This document shows positions 44,018 through 53,702 of a DNA stretch of 64,000 nt, piece by piece. The position numbers and the translations under genes were made by a program. The notes below the pieces were generated by a model. That model saw only the letters and a list, made by a program, of their open reading frames with translations. It was not told the DNA's origin and made no database searches. Location: positions 2,604,001 through 2,668,000 of the forward strand of contig NZ_CP026951.1 in NCBI RefSeq assembly GCF_003065485.1. The letters are read 5' to 3'. The stretch's first letter is position 1. Each line of letters opens with the position of its first letter. This DNA comes from Salinibacterium hongtaonis. GTDB taxonomy: Bacteria > Actinomycetota > Actinomycetes > Actinomycetales > Microbacteriaceae.

Positions 44018-45201
44018 TTTTGTCTCACGGGTGTTGCGGTTGTCTTCGTCTTGTCGTCTAGCTCTGGCCGACCAGGGGCACCTGCGCCATAGGTCGACAC
44101 CGTCACGGTGAATTTAGGATTCTGGCCCACCAACCTGGTTGGTCCGACCGTGCGGGTGAGCGCGGAGCGGTAGGCCAGGTGCGAGTTGTAGACGGTCCAG
44201 AGCTCGCCGCCGGGCTTGAGCACCCGTGCGGCATCTTCGAACAGGCTCAGTGCGATGCCGGCATGAACGGCAGAACCGACGTGGAACGGCGGATTGAGCA
44301 CGACGAGATCTGCACAGCTGTCAGGCTGATTTGAGAGGCCGACATCCTGCACCACCGTAATCGGCAAGTCGTTGGCCTCGGCCGTCGCACGGGCCGACGC
44401 CACGGCCGCCGCTGACTGGTCCGTGGCGAGAACGGCGAGGCCCGGTCGAGACTTGGCAAGCGCAGCCGCGAGGATGCCACTGCCGCAGCCCAAATCGATC
44501 GCCGTGCGAGCATCCGGTTTCATCTGGCGCAAGAAGCCCAGCAGATAGCGCGTGCCGATATCGAGCTTGGAGCCGGAGAACACGCCACCGTGAGCGCACA
44601 CCCACATCCCCAGTTCGTCGATGTATTCGCGCTGCGGGTAGTGGGTGATCTGGGGGTTCGCTCGCACGCCTTTGGCCACGAGAACGCGCGACTTCTGCCG
44701 CGCCAACGAGGGCGTCACGGTGTCGAAATGGCGTGCGAGAACGTCGTTCATGGCGGGCGCGAGATGCTTGATGCGGCCGCCGGCATAGATCACCACGGAG
44801 GGGTCGGCGTATCGGGCGATGAGCGCCGCGGTCTCGTCGAGCTGCGACAGGCTCCGCGGCAGTTGCATGAGCACCGTTGTGGCCCCCTCGACGAGGGCAG
44901 GTTCCAGCCCAAAGCTCTCGTAGCGGTCGCCGAGCCCGCAACTCGCGGCGTTATGAGCGAGCGCCTGCTGCCCACTCAGCACGTCTTGATGAACCCGGAT
45001 TCCCCACGCATCGTGCTGCGCGGCGGCACCGAGGGTGAGTGCCCCGTAGCGGTCGCCGATCACCACCACCCTGTTGGGCGCCTCGGCGAGCGCCGCGCGT
45101 GCCTCGTCGAGGATGAGCCGGTCACTTGCATCAACGGCAAAAAGGTTGTCTGCCTCGAGGTCGGGGAACCGTCGCAGGCGCGAAAAATCAAACTCGGCCA
45201 C
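44014..45201 (-). CDS. RsmC/RlmG-like rRNA (guanine-N2) methyltransferase
   Basis: A 395-residue SAM methyltransferase with two halves: a degenerate N-terminal domain (1-190) and a catalytic domain. The catalytic part has [16 protein letters not shown] near 236 and the [13 protein letters not shown] motif near 303, which marks the N2-guanine rRNA methyltransferases RsmC and RlmG. It overlaps hspR by 14 nt at its start, so it belongs to the dnaK operon transcript. It ends 21 bp before the clpB operator. Which rRNA base it modifies is not determined. Confidence 0.88.
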   Translation of the reverse strand: MAEFDFSRLRRFPDLEADNLFAVDASDRLILDEARAALAEAPNRVVVIGDRYGALTLGAAAQHDAWGIRVHQDVLSGQQALAHNAASCGLGDRYESFGLEPALVEGATTVLMQLPRSLSQLDETAALIARYADPSVVIYAGGRIKHLAPAMNDVLARHFDTVTPSLARQKSRVLVAKGVRANPQITHYPQREYIDELGMWVCAHGGVFSGSKLDIGTRYLLGFLRQMKPDARTAIDLGCGSGILAAALAKSRPGLAVLATDQSAAAVASARATAEANDLPITVVQDVGLSNQPDSCADLVVLNPPFHVGSAVHAGIALSLFEDAARVLKPGGELWTVYNSHLAYRSALTRTVGPTRLVGQNPKFTVTVSTYGAGAPGRPELDDKTKTTATPVRQK

Positions 45202-45619
45202 GATCAGCTCCGCTCAATGGCCGCCACACGACGACCTGGTTGGGGCGCCGGATGCGCTCACCGGTTCTCAGGGAGACAACGGCACCAGACTCGTCGGCAG
45301 CAAACACTCGCCGCCCGGGTCGGTTGAGCAGCTCGTCGGCGAGTGCGACCTCTAGTTCTCGCACGCGCTCCGTGAGCTGACCCACCTGGTTTTCGAGGTC
45401 AAGGATGCGACGGATGCCTTCGAGGCTGACCCCTTCGGCTCCGAGCGCTGCGATCTCCCGCAACTGCACGACATCCTTCATCGAATAGCGCCGCGACTTT
45501 CCACTCGTGCGTTTGGGGCGCACCAAGCCCATGCGATCGTACTGACGCAGAGTCTGCGGGTGCATGCCCGAGAGTTCTGCAGCAACCGCAATGGCAAACA
45601 GCGGGGTCGCGGGGTCCAT
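45188..45619 (-). CDS. hspR: HspR, MerR-family heat-shock repressor
   Basis: A 143-residue repressor that binds HAIR sites with DnaK as co-repressor. The MerR winged helix covers AVAAELSGMHPQTLRQYDRMG (near 11-31) to SRRYSMKDVVQL, followed by a coiled-coil dimerisation helix (about 70-95). It starts 2 bp after dnaJ. The arrangement dnaK-grpE-dnaJ-hspR is the classic actinobacterial autoregulated operon. Confidence 0.95.
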   Translation of the reverse strand: MDPATPLFAIAVAAELSGMHPQTLRQYDRMGLVRPKRTSGKSRRYSMKDVVQLREIAALGAEGVSLEGIRRILDLENQVGQLTERVRELEVALADELLNRPGRRVFAADESGAVVSLRTGERIRRPNQVVVWRPLSGADRGRV

Positions 45620-45621
45620 GC

Positions 45622-46581
45622 CTATCCCCTTCGAGCCTTGGCGAGCAGATCCTCGCGCGGGTTTTCGTCTGGCAGGGCCTTGGCCAACGCCTTGACAGCC
45701 TTGGCGGCATCCGGGGTGAGCCTGCTCGGCACGACGACATGCACGGTCGCGAGGAGGTCGCCAGAGTGTGAGGGCGTCACGACACCGCGCCCCTTGACGC
45801 GCAGAACGCGCCCGCTGGGCGTGCCGGGGGCCACCTTGAGCTTGACGGGGTCTCCGCCGAGCGTCGGCACCTCGATCGTCGCGCCTTCGACGGCCTCGAC
45901 AAAGGTGATGGGCACGTCGACCCGCAGGTTGTCTCCGTCACGGGAGAACACGGGATGCTTGGTCACCGAGACCGTGATGGTCAGGTCGCCGGCGGGCCCG
46001 CCATCGGGGCTCGGCTCTCCCTTGCCCTTGAGCCGAATCTTTTGTCCATCGCTGACCCCTGCCGGAATGCGCACGTTCATCGGCTTGCCGTTGACGCCCT
46101 GCAGTCGGATGGTGTCGCCCTTGATGGCAGACACGAAGTCGAGGGTCGTCGTCGCTATGACATCGCGGCCCTTGGTCGGGGCGGTGCGAAAACCACCGCC
46201 GCCACCGCCGAACATGCCGCCGAAAATATCGCCGAAGTCGGCGCTTTGGGTGCGGCCTCCGCCGCCAGCACCGAACATGCCTCCGAAGATGTCGTCGAAC
46301 CCGCCGGCCTGGCCTTGGCCCCCTGCAGTGAAGCGGGGTTGGCCCATTCCCATCGCGCGCACCTGGTCGTATTCGCGCCGAGTCTCGGGGTCCGAGAGCA
46401 CAGCGTTTGCTTCGCTGATCTCCTTGAACCGCGCCTCGGCTTTGGCGTCGCCAGGGTTCGAGTCGGGATGGTACTGCCGTGCGAGTTTGCGATAGGTCTT
46501 CTTGAGGTCTGCATCGGAGACGTCTTTCGAGACTCCGAGCACCTTGTAGAAGTCCTTCTCCAACCAGTCTTGGCTGGCCAT
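45622..46581 (-). CDS. dnaJ: DnaJ-family co-chaperone without zinc finger
   Basis: J-domain protein of 319 residues; the ATG at 46581 follows AGAGGAG by 7 nt, and the longer frame overlaps grpE and is not coding. The J domain (10-75) has HPD in RQYHPDSN near 39. The Gly/Phe-rich linker has the duplicated FGDIFGGMFG element at about 90-140. The C-terminal substrate-binding domains follow from about 150. The CxxCxGxG zinc cluster of classical DnaJ is absent, so it is a class B (CbpA-like) J protein. It stimulates DnaK ATPase and delivers substrates. Confidence 0.93.
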   Translation of the reverse strand: MASQDWLEKDFYKVLGVSKDVSDADLKKTYRKLARQYHPDSNPGDAKAEARFKEISEANAVLSDPETRREYDQVRAMGMGQPRFTAGGQGQAGGFDDIFGGMFGAGGGGRTQSADFGDIFGGMFGGGGGGFRTAPTKGRDVIATTTLDFVSAIKGDTIRLQGVNGKPMNVRIPAGVSDGQKIRLKGKGEPSPDGGPAGDLTITVSVTKHPVFSRDGDNLRVDVPITFVEAVEGATIEVPTLGGDPVKLKVAPGTPSGRVLRVKGRGVVTPSHSGDLLATVHVVVPSRLTPDAAKAVKALAKALPDENPREDLLAKARRG

Positions 46582-46610
46582 CGGCGACTCCTCTCTAAAA
46601 CTAGGGGCGC

Positions 46611-46640
46611 AGCGGGTCGGGTGTCTCCACCCGACCCGCT
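46611..46640 (-). terminator. 13-bp perfect hairpin between grpE and dnaJ
   Basis: AGCGGGTCGGGTG and its exact complement around a TCTC loop, 14 bp after the grpE stop. It probably reduces read-through or protects the dnaK-grpE mRNA 3' end, so that dnaJ-hspR are made at lower level. Confidence 0.6.
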
Positions 46641-46654
46641 GTCGCAGGTTGTTA

Positions 46655-47236
46655 CTAGTCCTGAGGAACCGCCACGGCGACCTGGGCTGCGCGAAGCAGC
46701 CGGTCTCCGAGTCGGTAGCCCACCTTGTGCACATCGAGCACGGTCATGACCGTGACATCGGGGCTGGGCACCTGGGCGATGGCCTCATAGACACTGGGGT
46801 CGAACTCCGCACCCTTTTCGCCAACGCGCTCGAGCCCTGTGCGCTCAAGGGTTGAGCGCAGCTTCTGCGCGATGATCACGAACGGGCCGTCCTCGAGGTC
46901 CCCGTGCGCTTCTGCCCTGTCGAGATCGTCGAGCACGGGGAGAAGCGACGAGACAACGTCGGCGACGGCCAGGACGCGGTTAGCCTCCCGGTCGCGTTCG
47001 ACCCGCTTGCGATAGTTGGCGTACTCGGCCTGCAGTCTCTGCAGGTCGGCGAGCCGTTCGGTCGCGAGGTCGCTGGCATTCTTCTCGAGGAACGAAAGGT
47101 CGGCGTCTTCGAGCGATGTCTCGACGTCGGGCCCTTCAGCCTCGATCAGGCCTTCGGCTTCCGCTGCGTTCTCGGTGTTTCCCACATCGGGCTCAGGCAC
47201 TTCGTCTGAGTTCTTGCCTTGATTCTTGTCAGTCAT
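46655..47236 (-). CDS. grpE: GrpE nucleotide exchange factor
   Basis: 193-residue exchange factor for DnaK. An acidic disordered N-terminus (1-55) precedes the long dimeric coiled coil (RLADLQRLQAEYANYRKRVE near 61-80). The beta domain follows with GEKGAEFDPSVYEAIAQVP near 139-157 and VGYRLGDRLLRAAQVAVA near 172-189. It starts 2 bp after the dnaK stop. Length is normal. Confidence 0.95.
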   Translation of the reverse strand: MTDKNQGKNSDEVPEPDVGNTENAAEAEGLIEAEGPDVETSLEDADLSFLEKNASDLATERLADLQRLQAEYANYRKRVERDREANRVLAVADVVSSLLPVLDDLDRAEAHGDLEDGPFVIIAQKLRSTLERTGLERVGEKGAEFDPSVYEAIAQVPSPDVTVMTVLDVHKVGYRLGDRLLRAAQVAVAVPQD

Positions 47237-47238
47237 AG

Positions 47239-49168
<1,930 letters not shown>

Positions 49169-49169
<1 letters not shown>

Positions 49170-49196
49170 TTTTAGATCAGGGCTCCGCCGTGTCAA
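49169..49196 (-). promoter_or_regulatory. dnaK operon promoter
   Basis: On the minus strand, consensus -35 TTGACA (49191-49196), 16-nt spacer, -10 TAAAAT (49169-49174). A 5' leader of about 80 nt with a ribosome site follows, unlike the leaderless genes nearby. Confidence 0.75.
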
Positions 49197-49308
49197 GTCG
49201 AATGCGAAAAACTTGCGCCACTCTCACTCAACTTTCAGCCCCGGCGCGCTCGGAAATTCGTCGCCCTGACCCTCGCATGGGAGGCGCAGGAAATTAACCA
49301 AGCACCAG

Positions 49309-49314
49309 TAGCCT
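49309..49314 (+). promoter_or_regulatory. -10 box of the MFS transporter gene (leaderless)
   Basis: TAGCCT, 6 nt before the ATG at 49321. Confidence 0.55.
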
Positions 49315-49320
49315 GATCGC

Positions 49321-50763
49321 ATGACGATCAACCACGGCAGCGAAGCCGTTCCCGCACCCCCCACGGCTGCCAAGACCCAGGCGCTCGGTCCGATCGGGCG
49401 GGGAGTGGGCGAAGACCCGGCTCCAAAAAAGGTCGTCCTGTCATGGGCCATGTGGGACTGGGCCATGCAGCCCTTCAACACGGTCATCCTCACCTTCGTG
49501 TGGGTCTCGCTGTACCTGACATCCCGCCAGTTCCTCGAGCCGGAGGTCGCAGCATCCGGGCAACTGGCAGACGGCAGCTGGATGAGCTGCGCCCTGGCCG
49601 AGAACATGGCAAGCGAGTACTGCCGGGGTCTCACCGATCTTGCTGAATGGTGGGGCTGGGCCAACTTTGCCGCTGGCATCTTGATTCTCGTTCTCGCCCC
49701 CGTGCTGGGGCAGCAGGCCGATGCCCGGGGCAATAAGAAGAAGTGGCTCATCGGCGCCACGATCGCGATCGCGCTCATCCAGTTCTCCCTGTTCTTCGTC
49801 GAAGCTGACCCCAAGTACTTCTGGTTCGGCGCCCTCGCCGTCGCGATCGGGGCGGTCGTCAGTGAGATCGGCGGGGTCAGCTACAACGCGATGCTCGTCG
49901 AGGTCTCGACGCCCGCGACCGTCGGCCGCATCTCAGGCCTCGGATGGGGACTCGGCTACATCGGCGGCATCCTCGCACTAGTGCTGTGCATCCCGCTCAT
50001 CTTTGGCATTGGCACCGACCAGGCGCTCGCATTCAAGCTCGTCGCTGTGGTCTGCGCGGTGTGGACGATAATCTTCGCGATCCCGATGTTTCGGAACGTG
50101 CCCGAGTCTCCCGCGTACCAGGGTGCCCAGAAGGCCTCCTTCTTCGGCTCATACGTCGTGCTGGCAAAGGACCTCGCCAAGCTGTTCAAACACAACCGCT
50201 CGACTTTCTGGTTTCTGGTCTCGGCCGCGGTCTACCGCGACGGCCTCGCCGGGGTCTTCGCCTTCGGTGCCATCCTCGCCGCGCAGGGCTTCGGCTTCAG
50301 CACGATCGAGGTGATGATCTTCGGCGTCGCCGCCAACCTGGTGGCCGGCGTCTCAACCATCTTCGCCGGGCGCATCGACGACATTGTCGGCCCCAAGCGG
50401 CTTATCGTCGCGACCTTGGCAGGGCTCGTGCTGATGACAGTCGCGGTGTTCGCGCTTCGCGACTACGGCACGATCGTCTTCTGGGTCTGCGGGCTCACCC
50501 TGTGCGCCTTCGTCGGCCCTGCCCAGGCCGCGAGCCGCGGACTGCTCACGCGCGTCACCCCTGCTGGCATGCAGGGCGAGATTTTCGGCCTCTACGCCAC
50601 GACGGGTCGCGTCGCCAGCTTCCTCTCCCCTCTCGCCTGGGCGCTCTTCCTGAGCATCTTCGGCGGCATCATCTACGGCGTGCTCGGCATCGGCCTCGTG
50701 CTGCTGATCGGCCTCATCATGCTGCTCTTCGTGCGTCTGCCCAAGCACGAACGAGTGGGGTGA
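49321..50763 (+). CDS. MFS transporter, UMF1/Atg22-like
   Basis: A 480-residue permease with about twelve helices. Typical of the UMF1 (Atg22-like) group are VLSWAMWDWAMQPFNTVILT near 39-58 and LAPVLGQQADARGNKKKWL near 125-143. The loop between the first two helices is enlarged (about 75-115). The substrate is unknown; amino-acid efflux is known for the eukaryotic relative. Single gene with its own leaderless promoter. Confidence 0.88.
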   Translation: MTINHGSEAVPAPPTAAKTQALGPIGRGVGEDPAPKKVVLSWAMWDWAMQPFNTVILTFVWVSLYLTSRQFLEPEVAASGQLADGSWMSCALAENMASEYCRGLTDLAEWWGWANFAAGILILVLAPVLGQQADARGNKKKWLIGATIAIALIQFSLFFVEADPKYFWFGALAVAIGAVVSEIGGVSYNAMLVEVSTPATVGRISGLGWGLGYIGGILALVLCIPLIFGIGTDQALAFKLVAVVCAVWTIIFAIPMFRNVPESPAYQGAQKASFFGSYVVLAKDLAKLFKHNRSTFWFLVSAAVYRDGLAGVFAFGAILAAQGFGFSTIEVMIFGVAANLVAGVSTIFAGRIDDIVGPKRLIVATLAGLVLMTVAVFALRDYGTIVFWVCGLTLCAFVGPAQAASRGLLTRVTPAGMQGEIFGLYATTGRVASFLSPLAWALFLSIFGGIIYGVLGIGLVLLIGLIMLLFVRLPKHERVG

Positions 50764-50832
50764 CCCGCAGCATCCGCCGCCCTCTGCACAACGAGGGTGG
50801 CGGAGCGGGCCAATCGAGGGCACTCTGAGGGA

Positions 50833-51627
50833 ATGACCAACCCCGCTATCATCAACGCTGAACTCCTGCGCTCGCTGCACGTGCCCGGGTCACCGCTCAT
50901 CGTGACCAATGTGTGGGATGCCGTTACCGCCCGCATCGTTTCCGAAGTTCAAGGGGTCAAGGCCCTCGCCACAGCGAGCCACTCGATCTCGTTCGCCCAC
51001 GGCGTGCCCGATGGCGAAGGACTCACGGTCGACCAGGCGCTCGCCGCCGCGAAGCTCGTCATCGACGCAACCTCGCTGCCGGTGTCTGTCGACTTCGAGA
51101 AGGGGTATTCGGCCGACACCAAGGGGGTCGAAGACAATGTGGCCCGCCTCATCGAGGTGGGCGCGGCCGGCCTCAACATCGAGGACAGCATTGGTGCGGC
51201 CAAGGCCCCGCAGTTCGACATCAAGACCGCAGCGGCGCGCGTGGCTGCGGCGCGCAGTGCGGGAACCGTTTCGGGCGTACCGATTACGATCAACGCCCGC
51301 GTCGACACCCTCGCGAGCCCCGGCGGCGACTGGGACGAGGCAATCAAGCGGGCCAACGCCTACATGCAGGCGGGCGCCGACTGCATCTTTATGCTCGGCC
51401 TCTCCGACGAAGCCAAGGTTGAGCGCGCCATCAAGGAGATCGACGGGCTCGTCTCCGTGATCGGCACGCCCGGCGGGGTGCCCCTCAAGCGGCTCGCCGA
51501 TCTCGGGGTGGCCCGCGTGAGCTTTGGCCCGGGCACGATGGGCCTCACACTCGCCCACCTCAAGGGCGCGGCGACCGAGCTAGTCGCGCTGGGCGACTAT
51601 CCAGAGGAACTCGCCTTCGAGTTCTAG
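50833..51627 (+). CDS. Isocitrate lyase/PEP mutase-superfamily enzyme
   Basis: A 264-residue alpha/beta barrel of the PEP-mutase/oxaloacetate-decarboxylase/carboxyvinyl-carboxyphosphonate group. VTNVWDAVTARIV near 19-31, PVSVDFEKGYS with the metal aspartate near 88, GLNIEDSIGAA near 112-122 and TINARVDTL near 153 are family landmarks. The KKCGH catalytic loop of true isocitrate or methylisocitrate lyase is absent, so it is not AceA/PrpB. The substrate is unknown. A CACTCT box lies 6 nt before the ATG; GAGGGA just upstream could also serve as ribosome site. Confidence 0.87.
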   Translation: MTNPAIINAELLRSLHVPGSPLIVTNVWDAVTARIVSEVQGVKALATASHSISFAHGVPDGEGLTVDQALAAAKLVIDATSLPVSVDFEKGYSADTKGVEDNVARLIEVGAAGLNIEDSIGAAKAPQFDIKTAAARVAAARSAGTVSGVPITINARVDTLASPGGDWDEAIKRANAYMQAGADCIFMLGLSDEAKVERAIKEIDGLVSVIGTPGGVPLKRLADLGVARVSFGPGTMGLTLAHLKGAATELVALGDYPEELAFEF

Positions 51628-51713
51628 CCTTTCGCCGCTGGAGGGCGTGCGCGCGTTGCTGAGCGGATGCTGCGGTTGCGGTCACGACGCTTGCCGCGAT
51701 CCTGGGGCGTGCG

Positions 51714-51719
51714 TATGGT
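51714..51719 (+). promoter_or_regulatory. -10 box of the small MarR gene (leaderless)
   Basis: TATGGT, 6 nt before the ATG at 51726. Confidence 0.55.
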
Positions 51720-51725
51720 CAGGGC

Positions 51726-52154
51726 ATGGCTGAAAGACCGATCGGATTTTGGTTGAGGACCGTCGACCAGCTCATCGACCAGCGCTTCGATGCCATCATC
51801 GAAGAGCACGGCGTGACCCGCCGTCAATGGCAATTGCTCGGGGTGATCGCCGAAGGCAAAGCCACAGTCGGCGACCTCGACCGTGCCATCGCCCCCTTCA
51901 TCGACACCGATGCCGGCGAGAGCGCGCTAGAGCAGCTCGATGAGCTCGTCGAAAGCGACTGGGTTGCCGTCGACGGCGAGCACTACGAGCTCACCGAGCG
52001 AGGTCACAAAGCCTTTGTTCGCCTCACCGAGGTCGTCGACTCGCTACGCGGTTCGCTCGCCGAGGGTCTGACGGAGGACGAGTACCGCACCACCGTCACG
52101 TCTCTGGAACGGATGGCGCGCAACCTCGGGTTCACAGGCGACGAATCCGCATAG
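51726..52154 (+). CDS. MarR-family winged-helix regulator
   Basis: A 142-residue regulator. The helical N-terminus (FWLRTVDQLIDQRFDAII near 8-25), the GVTRRQWQLLGVIAEGKATVG segment (near 29-49) and an ALEQLDELVESDWV wing-region give a MarR fold, with a C-terminal dimerisation helix. It is convergent with the crt operon and stands next to crtEb, but no link to carotenoid control is shown by sequence. Confidence 0.82.
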   Translation: MAERPIGFWLRTVDQLIDQRFDAIIEEHGVTRRQWQLLGVIAEGKATVGDLDRAIAPFIDTDAGESALEQLDELVESDWVAVDGEHYELTERGHKAFVRLTEVVDSLRGSLAEGLTEDEYRTTVTSLERMARNLGFTGDESA

Positions 52155-52169
52155 CCACCCGCGCGACGC

Positions 52170-53045
52170 CTACGGGTGAATCGCCCACCACGCGATGAGC
52201 AGCATTGTGACGAAGAAGCCGCTGACAAAGTTGAGGGCGAGAAACTTTCTCCACCCGCGGTTCGCCGTTTCGGCAGAAGCATCCGACACGTTCCAGAACG
52301 GCGCGCACGTGACCATGTAGGGCACCGCCAGGATGGCCCCGAGGGCGGTTGGCCACCCCGTGAACAGCATCAGGATGCCCGCAAGACCATAGGCCGCGAC
52401 GGCGAGACGCACGGTGCGCTTGCCGCCGAAGACCGTGGCGATCGACGCAATGCCGCCTTCGCGGTCTGGCACGATGTCTTGCACCGCGCCGAAGGCGTGG
52501 CTTGCCGCGCCCCAGAGAAAGAACGCCGCAAGAACCGCCCAGAGCTGCGGGGTGAAGTGCGCCCCCGCGAGCACAAGCCCATACAGAGCCGGCGAAACGA
52601 AGTGCGTGCTCGACGTGATCGAGTCAAGAACCGGCTTCTCTTTGAACCGCAGCCCCTTGGCCGAATAGGCATAGACCGCGAACATGCTGATCGCGAGCAC
52701 CAGCCACGACAGGGGATTGCCGACCACCACCAGATAGACGAGAAACGGGATGGTCGTGATGGCCGCCGCCCACAGCGTGACCCTGTGCATCCGCGGCTCG
52801 AGAAGCGCTCCCTCGACCCCGCCCTTGCGGGGGTTCTTGAGGTCTGACTCGTAGTCGAACACGTCGTTGATGCCATACATGGCGAGGTTGTAGGGGATGA
52901 GAAAAAAGATGGTGCCCAGGATGAGCGTGAGATCGATCTCGCGCGTCGTCGTGAGATAGGCGGCTGCGAAGGGGAACGCCGTGTTGATCCAGCTCAGCGG
53001 GCGAGACGACACCACGAGCGTGGAGAGAGTGCTACCGAACGTCAT
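52170..53045 (-). CDS. crtEb: Lycopene elongase (UbiA-type prenyltransferase)
   Basis: Membrane prenyltransferase that adds DMAPP-derived C5 units to both ends of lycopene, giving C50 flavuxanthin-type intermediates. It has 291 residues and about eight helices. The Mg-diphosphate motif is NDVFDYESD near 64-72 and the second Asp-rich region is QDIVPDREGG near 190-199. The ATG at 53045 overlaps the cyclase gene end by 14 bp and has a GGGGGG ribosome site. It is the last gene of the crt operon. Confidence 0.92.
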   Translation of the reverse strand: MTFGSTLSTLVVSSRPLSWINTAFPFAAAYLTTTREIDLTLILGTIFFLIPYNLAMYGINDVFDYESDLKNPRKGGVEGALLEPRMHRVTLWAAAITTIPFLVYLVVVGNPLSWLVLAISMFAVYAYSAKGLRFKEKPVLDSITSSTHFVSPALYGLVLAGAHFTPQLWAVLAAFFLWGAASHAFGAVQDIVPDREGGIASIATVFGGKRTVRLAVAAYGLAGILMLFTGWPTALGAILAVPYMVTCAPFWNVSDASAETANRGWRKFLALNFVSGFFVTMLLIAWWAIHP

Positions 53046-53337
53046 TGGGCCCCCCAATCAGATGCCACAGCGAGGGCAATAACACCACGGCGGCGATGGC
53101 GTAGGCAAAATCTTCGAGCGGTGCGAGACCCAGAAACGCGCCGGAAATGCGGTCGGGGTTGTACCAAAACAGGTCGGCGGCGATCATCACGTTGTCGAAG
53201 ACCGCGGTCATAAGAAGCACTGCGAGAGCCGTGAGCCCCACTGCGCGCCACTCTGGCGCCCGTCGAGAAAGCACCGCGGCGAGCGCAACCACCGCAACGA
53301 CGGCGAGAAAGACGGCATTGAGTGCCCAATAGGTCAT
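53032..53337 (-). CDS. crtYf: C50 carotenoid epsilon/gamma-cyclase subunit
   Basis: Small membrane protein (101 residues, three helices) of the heterodimeric lycopene-cyclase-domain family. It has ending motif DNVMIAADLFWYNPDRISG (near residues 50-68) and LGLAPLEDFAYA, where PLEDF is the conserved acidic motif. With CrtYe it cyclises the C50 elongation product. The longer open frame upstream is out-of-frame reading through crtYe and is not coding. The start overlaps crtYe by 4 nt. Confidence 0.92.
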   Translation of the reverse strand: MTYWALNAVFLAVVAVVALAAVLSRRAPEWRAVGLTALAVLLMTAVFDNVMIAADLFWYNPDRISGAFLGLAPLEDFAYAIAAVVLLPSLWHLIGGPNDVR

Positions 53338-53702
53338 TCTGCGCTCACCCCACGGGAACGACGGGGCCCACGGGAACGACGGGGCCCACGGCGCCGGCGG
53401 AGCACGGAACTCGAAGCGCCGTAGGCGATCATCGTGACGTAGCAGAGCAGGGCAAGAAAGAAGATCTCCTCCAGGGGCAGATGCGGCGCCAACAGGATGC
53501 CCGTCATAAAGGGGGAGTCGCCTCGAAAGAAGATGTCGAGCCCGATGCCCGCCAGGTCCCACACCACAAAGAAGGCGATGCCAACGGCCAGAACGATCGC
53601 GGCCCTCGGGGCATCCCGCCAGAAGAACAGCGTGAAGCGGCGGTCGAGCAGCACCATGCACCCGAGGGCCCCGAGTAGGCACCCCAGGTAAACCAACCCC
53701 AT
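53334..53702 (-). CDS. crtYe: C50 carotenoid cyclase subunit
   Basis: 122-residue partner of CrtYf, with three helices, the WDLAGIGLDIFFRG segment (near residues 48-61) and the PLEEIFFLALLCYVTM motif (near 75-90). The C-terminus is a basic tail with a duplicated GPRRSR unit, produced by an 18-bp direct repeat in the DNA. It starts within the crtI stop (1-nt overlap). Confidence 0.92.
   Translation of the reverse strand: MGLVYLGCLLGALGCMVLLDRRFTLFFWRDAPRAAIVLAVGIAFFVVWDLAGIGLDIFFRGDSPFMTGILLAPHLPLEEIFFLALLCYVTMIAYGASSSVLRRRRGPRRSRGPRRSRGVSAE
53351..53391 (-). repeat. 18-bp direct repeat in the crtYe 3' end
   Basis: Exact copies of CACGGGAACGACGGGGCC at 53351-53368 and 53369-53386, plus the first bases of a third. 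It encodes the Arg-rich CrtYe tail. Confidence 0.85.
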
